Shown: positions 15,984 through 22,980 of the stretch, one piece after another
Numbering within the stretch: position 1 is the stretch's first letter
How the letters are laid out: each line of letters opens with the position of its first letter
Assembly (NCBI RefSeq): GCF_049532895.1
Contig: NZ_CP064031.1
Span: 1,550,001 to 1,614,000, forward strand
Reading direction: 5' to 3'
Origin: Dyella_B acidisoli
GTDB lineage: Bacteria > Pseudomonadota > Gammaproteobacteria > Xanthomonadales > Rhodanobacteraceae
DNA length: 64,000 nt
Program-made: the position numbers and the translations under genes
The notes under the pieces: generated by a model
Seen by the model: only the letters and a program-made list of their open reading frames with translations
Databases searched by the model: none
What the model was told of the DNA's origin: nothing

Positions 15984-17205
15984 TGCCCTGAGCCTTCTTT
16001 CGCATGGGCACAACCTTGTTCACGCTATCGCGCAATGAGTCCAGATAGTTTGCCCATGTCTGCATCATTTTCTTGCGTTCATCTAGGTACTGTGCGCGGT
16101 TGTAGGCGGCACGAACCTTGTTGCGCTCGGCGTGCGCTAGCTGGCGTTCGATAACGTCCGGCTTCCATCCCATCTCGTTCAAACAGGTGGAAGCCATCGC
16201 GCGGAATCCGTGGCCGGTCATCGTGTTCTTATCGAAGCCCATACGCCGCAATGCGGCATTTACGGTGTTCTCTGACATGGGGCGACTCGCGTTACGTTCT
16301 CCAGGAAATACGTAACGACTACGTCCGGTTAATGGGTGTAGTTCACGAAGCACGGCTATGGCTTGTGATGGCAGGGGGACGATATGTTCCTCGCGCATCT
16401 TCATCTTCCCGGCAGGAATACGCCACATTGCACTATCTAAATCAAATTCGTCCCACTCGGCATGGCGAAGCTCACCCGGTCGCACGAATACCAATGGTGC
16501 AAGTTTCAAAGCGGAGCGTGCAACCAACCCGCCGCCATAACCATCAATGGCGCGTAGTAGCTCACCTACTGCTTGTGGATCGGTGATCGCTGCACGTGAC
16601 TTCGTAACTACGGGCGCCAATGCCCCGCGCAGATCGCCCGTAGGATCGTGCTTTGCTCGTCCAGTGGAGATGGCGTAGCGGAAGATTTGGCTGCAACGCT
16701 GCTTGGTACGGTGTGCAGTTTCATGCGCTCCCCGTTCTTCTATCCGGCGAAGTACGCGTAGCATTTCTGGTGCGTCGATTTCGGCGATGGGACGATTACC
16801 TATCCATGGTGATACCAAGTCGTCTAGCGTCCACTTGGCCTTCGCAAATGTCGCTTCGGCCATGCGAGGTTTTTGTCGCTTCAGCCATTCTGCGGCAATG
16901 GCGTCAAAGGTGTTTGAGGCAGCAACCTTGTCAGCCACCTTGCGCACACGTTTCATTGCCCCCGGGTCATCGCCATCACGAAGTAGGGCGCGGGCAGCGT
17001 CCCGGCGCTGGCGAGCCTCACTCAGGCTTACCTCGGGGTAGACGCCGAGCGCCAGCAGCTTCTCCTTGCCGCTGTGGCGATACTTCATGCGCCAGTAGCG
17101 ACCACCTTTCTGCACATGCAGGTACAGGCCGCCCCCGTCGAAGTGCTTGCCGGGTTTAGCGGCCTTAATCGCCAATACGGTCAGCTTGCCGGTGTCACTT
17201 GCCAT
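15976..17205 (-). CDS. P4-type tyrosine integrase
   Basis: 409 residues. An N-terminal DUF4102 arm-binding domain (HFDGGGLYLHVQKGGRYWRM and LGVYPEVSLSEARQRRDAAR) is followed by a SAM-like core and a C-terminal catalytic domain. The catalytic residues are visible: Arg in VRPGELRHAEW, His-x-x-Arg in HGFRAMAST, His in LAHAERN and Tyr in AYNRAQYLDERKK. The ATG at 17205 is preferred over an upstream extension to 17319, because the extension reads through the ATACCCCC arm-site repeats and the terminator hairpin. It is transcribed away from tRNA-Thr, as usual for tRNA-targeting elements. Confidence 0.93.
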   Translation of the reverse strand: MASDTGKLTVLAIKAAKPGKHFDGGGLYLHVQKGGRYWRMKYRHSGKEKLLALGVYPEVSLSEARQRRDAARALLRDGDDPGAMKRVRKVADKVAASNTFDAIAAEWLKRQKPRMAEATFAKAKWTLDDLVSPWIGNRPIAEIDAPEMLRVLRRIEERGAHETAHRTKQRCSQIFRYAISTGRAKHDPTGDLRGALAPVVTKSRAAITDPQAVGELLRAIDGYGGGLVARSALKLAPLVFVRPGELRHAEWDEFDLDSAMWRIPAGKMKMREEHIVPLPSQAIAVLRELHPLTGRSRYVFPGERNASRPMSENTVNAALRRMGFDKNTMTGHGFRAMASTCLNEMGWKPDVIERQLAHAERNKVRAAYNRAQYLDERKKMMQTWANYLDSLRDSVNKVVPMRKKAQGNG

Positions 17206-17222
17206 GACGAATTTCCAGCCAG

Positions 17223-17261
17223 ATACCCCCACGGGGTCTTTGTACCCCCGAACATACCCCC
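17223..17261 (+). promoter_or_regulatory. Arm-type integrase sites, proximal end
   Basis: ATACCCCC at 17223-17230, GTACCCCC at 17242-17249 and ATACCCCC at 17254-17261, all in the same orientation as the two copies at 9557-9576. They lie just upstream of the integrase start, so integrase binding here could also autoregulate its promoter. Confidence 0.6.
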
Positions 17262-17303
17262 GCACCGCACGGGCTGCAATGGGATGCCGTGAGACGCATA
17301 GGC

Positions 17304-17332
17304 ACAAAAAAACCCGCATTTCTGCGGGTTTT
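17304..17332 (-). terminator. Terminator between tRNA-Thr and integrase
   Basis: Stem AACCCGCA / TGCGGGTT with loop TTTC. The T7 tract is on the minus strand, so it stops transcripts from tRNA-Thr before the integrase gene. It lies inside the element, carried by the satellite. Confidence 0.75.
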
Positions 17333-17375
17333 GGTGGTTTCGTGGGTCGTTGTGGGACGACTTGAAACGTATTGG

Positions 17376-17451
17376 TGGTGCCGGAAATAGGAATCGAACC
17401 TACGACCTACGCATTACGAATGCGCCGCTCTACCAACTGAGCTATTCCGGC
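17376..17451 (-). tRNA. tRNA-Thr (anticodon CGU)
   Basis: A 76-nt cloverleaf on the minus strand with acceptor stem GCCGGAA/TTCCGGC, D-arm GCTCAGTTGGTAGAGC, anticodon loop TTCGTAA (anticodon at 17416-17418), T-loop GTTCGATTC and encoded CCA. Its 3' end is the integration site of the satellite; the crossover leaves the tRNA intact. Confidence 0.95.
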
Positions 17452-17598
17452 GGAGCCGCATAGTTTACGGACGCTCTGCGCAGGCTGCAAGGTCTGACAG
17501 GCAGGCGGGATTCGGACCGCAGGATGGGGCACCGGCCGACTGACTGGGCAACGCCGTGCCGCCACAGTGCAGGCGGGTTCTACGAGAGATAGTCGCCG

Positions 17599-18108
17599 AT
17601 GCCGTTTCCGCCTTGTCCACGAGGCGTCACTTTGATCGAAGTGCTGGTTGCCATGCTGGTTTTCAGCGTGGGTTTGCTCGGCGCGGCGGGGCTGATGGTG
17701 TTGGCCGCGCGCTCCAATCAGGTGGCGTACCTGCGCACGCAGGTGACTTTTCTCGCTCAGAACATGGCCGAGCGCATGCAGGCCAATCCCATCGGCGTCT
17801 GGAACGGGGAGTACAACGGACGCTACCCGGATACCAGTGCCCAGGATTGCGCGAGCGGCTGCACGCCCTCGCAACTGGCGCTGCACGATCGGCAGCGCTG
17901 GAGCAGCCAGCTCAAGACCTTTCTGCCGCACGTCGAGGCCAGCATCCGCTGCAGTAGCGAGGGCTTGTCTCATCCACCGGCGCGTGAGCAGCTTCCGTTG
18001 CGTCCGCCCTATGGCGGCAACTGCTCGATGGTCGTGAGCTGGGCGGAGCGGCGGCTGACCGAGGTCGATGCGCCACGGCAAAGCTTCGCCTGGGAGTTCC
18101 AGCCATGA
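17599..18108 (+). CDS. pilV: Type IV pilus minor pilin PilV
   Basis: 169 residues with a type III prepilin leader, PRG then VTLIEVLVAMLVFSVGLLGA, a match to the PilV/GspI-like N-terminal pattern with Glu+5. QNMAERMQANPIGVWNG is typical of PilV. PilV is a minor pilin in the priming complex at the tip of type IV pili and is processed by PilD. It overlaps pilW by ATGA. No fimT or fimU-like gene precedes it; tRNA-Thr lies immediately upstream on the opposite strand. Confidence 0.88.
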   Translation: MPFPPCPRGVTLIEVLVAMLVFSVGLLGAAGLMVLAARSNQVAYLRTQVTFLAQNMAERMQANPIGVWNGEYNGRYPDTSAQDCASGCTPSQLALHDRQRWSSQLKTFLPHVEASIRCSSEGLSHPPAREQLPLRPPYGGNCSMVVSWAERRLTEVDAPRQSFAWEFQP

Positions 18109-19430
18109 AGCGTTGTGCGGGGGTGTCCCTGGTGGAACTGATGATCGCCATGGTGCTGGGCCTGTTGGTTGGTTCTGGCATCGTGGCCGTGTTTGCATCC
18201 ACCTCCGACAGCCGTCGAGCGCAGGAACAGCTCGCGCGCCTGCAGGAAGAGGGGCGTTTTGCCATTACGCAGATCAAGAACGATTTGGCGATGGCCGGCG
18301 CCCAGTACTGCACCGGCACGGGCGGCGCGGCGCGCACCAGTGCTGCCGGGCTTTATCTGGACGAACTACGTGCACCGACTATCTACGCCAGTGATTCGGG
18401 TGCATTGATGGGCGCACTGAGCGACGTGACCACGCCGTGGGGTGGTGCGTATCCACCGGCACCGAGCGAGCCGTACTCCTTTCCATCGTTCCTGGCCATG
18501 CGCGGTTACGATTGCACGGCAAGCACCTGCACGCCGGTGGAGCCCAGCAACAAGCGCAACCCCAATGGTTTCGGCATTCCGGTTATGGGCAAGTCAGTGG
18601 ACAGCCGAGTGATCGGCGCTTCGGTGCTGACGGTGCGTTATATCAATCCTGCAGGTGGTTGGAGCATTGCTCAGGACGGTGGTGCAAAAGGCGGCAGGCT
18701 GGTGAGCCATGCGGATGGTTCGGTTGGCATCCATATGAATCCACTGTCGAACGAGGTGGCCGCCAAAGACGTCAAGAATAGTGAATCGCTGATGATGCTG
18801 GCGGATTGTTCCAGCGCACAGGTCTTCACGGCCACCGGCATGGGCAGCAAAGAGCTCGCTTCCACTGGCAACAATTTCGTACAACCGCATGTGTTTCAGC
18901 ACATGGCGGCACCTAAGCTATTTAGCGTGAGCCGCGATCTGCAGACCGTGACTTATTTCCTGAAGGTGGTCGACAACGGCGATGGCATGGGGCACACCAC
19001 TGGCGCTCTAGTACGGCGCGTTAACGGCGGCTCCCAGGAAATCGCGCGCGGCGTGGAGCGGCTCGATTTCAGATATGGCGTGCAGCAGTCTGACGGTGCC
19101 GTGCGCTATTACGCCGCTGAGCAGGTCGACAACAGCACACGCGCAGATTGTCCTGTCGTGCCGTTGCCGATTCACGGTAGCAACGATCGAGGATGTCTGT
19201 GGCGCTCAGTAAGCCTGATCGAAGTGGATCTGCTGATGGATGGGCAACTGCCGCTGCATTCGCTGAAGCCTGATGAATTGGCCTATAGCTACGCGGTGGA
19301 CGGAATCTTTGAGCCTGTAGCTCCAACGGCCGATGGTCGAAAGGTGACGCCGTTGCAGCAAGGTTTTCCGTTGCCAATGTTGCGACGTGAGTTTGCCGCG
19401 GTGGTGGCTGTGCGTAATGCCAACCCGTAG
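18105..19430 (+). CDS. pilW: Type IV pilus minor pilin PilW
   Basis: 441 residues. The prepilin N-terminus is CAG then VSLVELMIAMVLGLLVGSGI, with Glu+5, followed by a long helix and large globular domain with many Cys. Size and position between pilV and pilX fit PilW. It belongs to the minor pilin tip complex with PilV, PilX, PilE and PilY1. It starts inside the pilV stop (ATGA), so translation is coupled. Confidence 0.88.
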   Translation: MKRCAGVSLVELMIAMVLGLLVGSGIVAVFASTSDSRRAQEQLARLQEEGRFAITQIKNDLAMAGAQYCTGTGGAARTSAAGLYLDELRAPTIYASDSGALMGALSDVTTPWGGAYPPAPSEPYSFPSFLAMRGYDCTASTCTPVEPSNKRNPNGFGIPVMGKSVDSRVIGASVLTVRYINPAGGWSIAQDGGAKGGRLVSHADGSVGIHMNPLSNEVAAKDVKNSESLMMLADCSSAQVFTATGMGSKELASTGNNFVQPHVFQHMAAPKLFSVSRDLQTVTYFLKVVDNGDGMGHTTGALVRRVNGGSQEIARGVERLDFRYGVQQSDGAVRYYAAEQVDNSTRADCPVVPLPIHGSNDRGCLWRSVSLIEVDLLMDGQLPLHSLKPDELAYSYAVDGIFEPVAPTADGRKVTPLQQGFPLPMLRREFAAVVAVRNANP

Positions 19431-19453
19431 GAAGTTAAAGCAAGGATGTAGGT

Positions 19454-20179
19454 ATGTGGACTGCTAGCAAGACAAGACATTGCAAAGCAACGTCACTGGG
19501 TCCCGGCCTTCGCCGGGACGACGGGTATGAGGGTTCTTCGCAAACTCGATGGGGAGTGCGAGCACAAAGCGGCTTCGCACTCCTGATGGCACTCATCTTT
19601 CTGCTGCTAATGAGCATGCTCGCTATTACCGCATCGCAACACGCCATGTTGCAGGAACGCATGGCTGGCAGCCTGCGCAATGCACAGCAATCGCGCATGA
19701 GTGCGGAAACAGCGTTGCGGGGTGTGGAATACAAGCTGTGGACGATGGCAGGGCAACCTGGCGCGCGTTTGCATTGCACGGAAAACGCCATTTCGCCGGA
19801 TGATGGATGTGTGGTGTATCGCTCCTACGGCGCGCCTTACGCATTGAAGGGTGATGTCGCGAAATTCCAGTCGGCTTCGGGCTGGATATCAGGTATCGGC
19901 GTGGCGTACATGGGACCTTCGCGTTGGGGTTACACCGATCATCCAGATCAACCCACAGCGAAGTTGGCGAAAAACCCACGCTACATCATCGAAGACCTGG
20001 GCACCGAGCGCCCGCCTGGCGTGAGCGGACTGCACGAGTCCGGCAATACCGGTCCCAACAATGGCGGCCAGGGGCTGGCAGATATTCATATCTATCGCAT
20101 CACGGCGCGCGCCACCGGCGGCAACGCCAACACCGTGAGTATTGTGCAGAGTACGTTCGATGCGCCGGCGATGCCTTGA
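19454..20179 (+). CDS. pilX: Type IV pilus minor pilin PilX (unusual N-terminal extension)
   Basis: The prepilin core AQSG/FALLMALIFLLLMSMLAI starts only at about residue 41 of the 241-residue frame. The 40 residues before it are encoded partly by a REP-like palindrome (19500-19519), giving SLGPGLRRDDGY. PilX leaders are normally about 6-10 residues. Either the ATG at 19454 is used and the leader is very long, or translation starts at the GTG at 19556 just after GGGGA. The rest (MLQERMAGSLRNAQQSRMSA) is characteristic of PilX. It overlaps the start of pilY1. Confidence 0.85.
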   Translation: MWTASKTRHCKATSLGPGLRRDDGYEGSSQTRWGVRAQSGFALLMALIFLLLMSMLAITASQHAMLQERMAGSLRNAQQSRMSAETALRGVEYKLWTMAGQPGARLHCTENAISPDDGCVVYRSYGAPYALKGDVAKFQSASGWISGIGVAYMGPSRWGYTDHPDQPTAKLAKNPRYIIEDLGTERPPGVSGLHESGNTGPNNGGQGLADIHIYRITARATGGNANTVSIVQSTFDAPAMP

Positions 20180-22355
20180 ACTTCGATGTGCGCAGAAATG
20201 GTTGGCATGTATTGCCATGCTATGCACATGCATCGCGAGCGCTGCGCAGCCCAGTCTTGCGGGTACGGTGGAACTAAGTGCTGTGCCGCTGGATCGCTCG
20301 CAAGCCGTGCCCTCGCTAGCTGTGCTTGGTTTGAATAGTGGTGTGCTTGGAAGCGGCTCGCTTGCATTCCAGGGTGGTTACGATTCCGCCGACTGGTCGG
20401 GTGTGCTGCAAGCGGTGGCCTTGAATGCCGATGGCACGAGCAACAGGATCATATGGGACGCTGGCGCGCAGCTCACAAATACGTCGCCCGCGAGTCGGAC
20501 GATACTCAGCGCACGCAGGAGCGGCGACGGTGTAGTTTCCGGTATCGCCTTTGAACCCTCGACATCCTTTGATGTTGAGGAAGAAAAAGGCCTGATGTCG
20601 CCGACGCCGGAACAGTCCATCGATACCTTGGAAGCGCGCGTCGAATATCTACGCGGGGGGCGTGTGCACGAACTGGATGGCAGCATGCGTACACGCACTA
20701 GCCTGCTGGGCGCCATCGTTCATGCACAGACCGTCTATGTCGGCTACCCCGGCGGAAATTACCTCGATGCGTGGCCGAAGAACGCGCCGGAAGCGGCGGC
20801 GGGAGCGCAAAGCTACGCGCAGTTCGTAGCCCAACATGCCGAGCGCAAACCGTTTCTCTATGTCGCCGCCAACGACGGCATGCTGCACGCCTTCCATGCG
20901 CCTGTTCCGCTATGCAATGCGGAAGATAAGGACAGTCGGTGCACGACCTATAACGCGGGACCCAATGCAGGCAATGAGGCATGGGCTTTTGTGCCGCGTG
21001 CGGTATATCGCAATCTCGGCAACCTCACGCGTGCACACGGTTTTCAATTCCAGCCGACCGTGGACGCCACACCCGTTACGCGCGATGTATTTTTCGGTGA
21101 ACGTGGACGCGCCGAATGGCATACCCTGCTTATCGGCGGATTAAGGCTCGGCGGTCGAGGTGTTTACGCGCTGGACATTACCGATCCGACGTCGACAAGC
21201 GAGACATTTCCCGAGCGCACCGTGCTGTGGGAATTCGACGCTGATGCGCCACCCGGCACCTCGCAGACAGGGGATACTTATAACCCAGCGGATCTCGGTT
21301 ATACCTATGGGCAGCCCGCTATTGCGCGTCTGGCGAATGGTCGTTGGGCTGTGTTGGTTCCTAATGGATACTTCGCCGATTGCAGCAAGCCGGATAAACC
21401 TCTTCGTTGCGAGGAGGCAGCCGGTACGCCCCCTGATTACAGCGCGTTGTTCGTGCTGGATGCGCAGACGGGTGCAGTGATTGCTGAACTCAAGACACCA
21501 GGTATCGATGGCGTACACAGCTATGGCCTGGCTACGCCTGTTCTGGGCGACTACGACAACGATCAAATCGATGATGTCGCTTTCGCCGGCGATCTAGCCG
21601 GCAATCTATGGCGCTTCGATTTCTCGTCACCGAAACCGTCGGAGTGGAAAGTAACGTTAGCCTATCGACCCGCTGAGCAAAGCGTCCAGCCGATCACGGT
21701 GATGCCGCGGCTTATGCCTGATCCGGTCACTAACCGTTTCATCGTCGTGTTCGGTACTGGCAAATATGTGGGGAGCGGTGACAAGGCCGATACGACCATC
21801 CAGTCGATCTATGGCATCCGTGACGAGGCCGATAGCACGGGGCAGCCGGCTACCGTAACGCCGAACAGCCTTGCAACCCAAACCCTGATTGAGACCACGG
21901 TTACCGATCCCTCGGGCAGTAGTGCGACGGTGCGCAACATCACTTCGAATCCCGTATCGATAAAGGCGGGCGGGTGGCGCATTGATCTGAATGTCAGGGC
22001 AGGCGAACGCGTTGTCGCTACACCCACGGCATTGTTCAACACCAACACGGTGCTGATAAGCACGCTGATACCCAACGGCGACCAGCCGGATGGCGCCGTC
22101 ATGGCCATTGATGCAGCAACGGGTGCGGCGCGGTCGATCGTCGCTCTTGGCGGCACTTCGTACGCAGGCGCGCTGGTGGAAAGTCCGCCGACGGCGATTG
22201 GCACGCTCCCGGTGGCGATGCAAATGGGTGGCGGCAAGTTGGTATTGCCGGGCATGAAGTTGAAAGGAGGGAAGGGTGATCTCGACTTGCCGCTTTCCCT
22301 CGATAGCCCGCTATGGCGTCGTCGTTCCTGGTCGGTACTGACGCCGGATTACTGA
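20160..22355 (+). CDS. pilY1: PilY1-type pilus tip adhesin (compact form)
   Basis: About 731 residues with an N-terminal hydrophobic signal (WLACIAMLCTCIASAAQ), then the PilY1 C-terminal beta-propeller region (RKPFLYVAANDGMLHAFHAP, LLIGGLRLGGRGVYALDIT, LGDYDNDQIDDVAFAGDLAG). The DYDNDQIDD loop is a Ca-binding-like motif as in PilY1. The propeller begins early and there is no von Willebrand A domain, so this is shorter than the usual 1000-1200 residues. ATG at 20160 overlaps pilX; a TTG at 20142 is also in frame. It is expected at the pilus tip, in adhesion and pilus biogenesis. Confidence 0.87.
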   Translation: MRRRCLELRCAQKWLACIAMLCTCIASAAQPSLAGTVELSAVPLDRSQAVPSLAVLGLNSGVLGSGSLAFQGGYDSADWSGVLQAVALNADGTSNRIIWDAGAQLTNTSPASRTILSARRSGDGVVSGIAFEPSTSFDVEEEKGLMSPTPEQSIDTLEARVEYLRGGRVHELDGSMRTRTSLLGAIVHAQTVYVGYPGGNYLDAWPKNAPEAAAGAQSYAQFVAQHAERKPFLYVAANDGMLHAFHAPVPLCNAEDKDSRCTTYNAGPNAGNEAWAFVPRAVYRNLGNLTRAHGFQFQPTVDATPVTRDVFFGERGRAEWHTLLIGGLRLGGRGVYALDITDPTSTSETFPERTVLWEFDADAPPGTSQTGDTYNPADLGYTYGQPAIARLANGRWAVLVPNGYFADCSKPDKPLRCEEAAGTPPDYSALFVLDAQTGAVIAELKTPGIDGVHSYGLATPVLGDYDNDQIDDVAFAGDLAGNLWRFDFSSPKPSEWKVTLAYRPAEQSVQPITVMPRLMPDPVTNRFIVVFGTGKYVGSGDKADTTIQSIYGIRDEADSTGQPATVTPNSLATQTLIETTVTDPSGSSATVRNITSNPVSIKAGGWRIDLNVRAGERVVATPTALFNTNTVLISTLIPNGDQPDGAVMAIDAATGAARSIVALGGTSYAGALVESPPTAIGTLPVAMQMGGGKLVLPGMKLKGGKGDLDLPLSLDSPLWRRRSWSVLTPDY

Positions 22356-22368
22356 AAGGAGACAAGTA

Positions 22369-22788
22369 ATGGACCACTCGCGTGGATTTACCTTGCTGGA
22401 GCTGATCGTGGTGGTGGCGATCGTTGCCATACTGGCGGCGATTGCGACGCAGTCTTATGCGCGCTACACAATTCGTTCGCATCGCACGGATGCGCATCAG
22501 ATGCTGATGGCAGTCGCACAGGCGCAGGAGCGTTGGTATGCCACTTACAACCGCTACGCGGAGGATTTGGGCAAGTTGGGTTTTGCCGATCCGGCGGTGT
22601 CATCGCGAGGGTATTACCACGTGGTTTTGAGCGTAGCGGACGATGCAGCACAAGGATTTGTCGCGACGGCCATGCCTATTGATCGGCAAGCGAGCGACGT
22701 GTGCGGAGCGCTTTCGATTGACAACGCCGGACGGAAGCTGCCATCTGGGACAGATGTCGCGGCGAACGCGAACGGTAGGTGTTGGTAA
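22369..22788 (+). CDS. pilE: Type IV pilus minor pilin PilE
   Basis: 139 residues with prepilin leader HSRG/FTLLELIVVVAIVAILAA, Glu+5 and helix, then a compact globular domain ending in a Cys pair (DVCGAL, final GRCW) typical of the PilE/PilA-like D-region. GAAAGGAGAC gives a good ribosome site. It is the last gene of the minor pilin operon and is followed by an intergenic palindrome repeat. Confidence 0.87.
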   Translation: MDHSRGFTLLELIVVVAIVAILAAIATQSYARYTIRSHRTDAHQMLMAVAQAQERWYATYNRYAEDLGKLGFADPAVSSRGYYHVVLSVADDAAQGFVATAMPIDRQASDVCGALSIDNAGRKLPSGTDVAANANGRCW

Positions 22789-22825
22789 TTGCGCAGCTGC
22801 CAGCTACGTGGCGGTGACGCGGTAT

Positions 22826-22980
22826 TCCCTCCCCTACGTGTAGTAGGGAAGGGTTGGGGTGGGGTGAAGCCATCTTGCGGTGATGTTTCAACTAGGGCCT
22901 TACGACTATCCCGGCGTAGCCGGACGCGAGCGTTGCTCGCGTCACCCCACCCTAGCCCTCCCCTGCAAGCAGGGGAGGGC
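22826..22980. repeat. GC-rich intergenic mosaic repeat, copy 1
   Basis: Begins CCCTCCCCTACGTGTAGTAG and ends CCCTCCCCTGCAAGCAGGGG. The same left and right ends bound 35469-35591, with different interior DNA. The right end overlaps the 3' end of recD. Confidence 0.85.

Larger units (their letters stand above)
9485..17398. mobile_element. P4-like integrated satellite in tRNA-Thr(CGU)
   Basis: About 7.9 kb bounded by a direct repeat. CGGAAATAGGAATCGAA occurs at 9485-9501 and at 17382-17398, the latter inside the 3' part of tRNA-Thr. Contents from the tRNA end: a DUF4102-type tyrosine integrase, a coupled small protein, an AlpA excisionase/regulator, a small protein, a primase-helicase, then cargo of a secreted protein, a lipoprotein, an XRE regulator and a hypothetical. 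ATACCCCC repeats in the same orientation near both ends look like integrase arm-type sites. No capsid, tail, portal or conjugation genes are present, so it would need a helper phage. The flanking cargo stretch is more AT-rich than the chromosome. Confidence 0.88.

Noticed and set aside
9485..17398. Complete prophage
   Set aside because: No portal, terminase, capsid, tail or lysis genes are present; the gene set fits a satellite.
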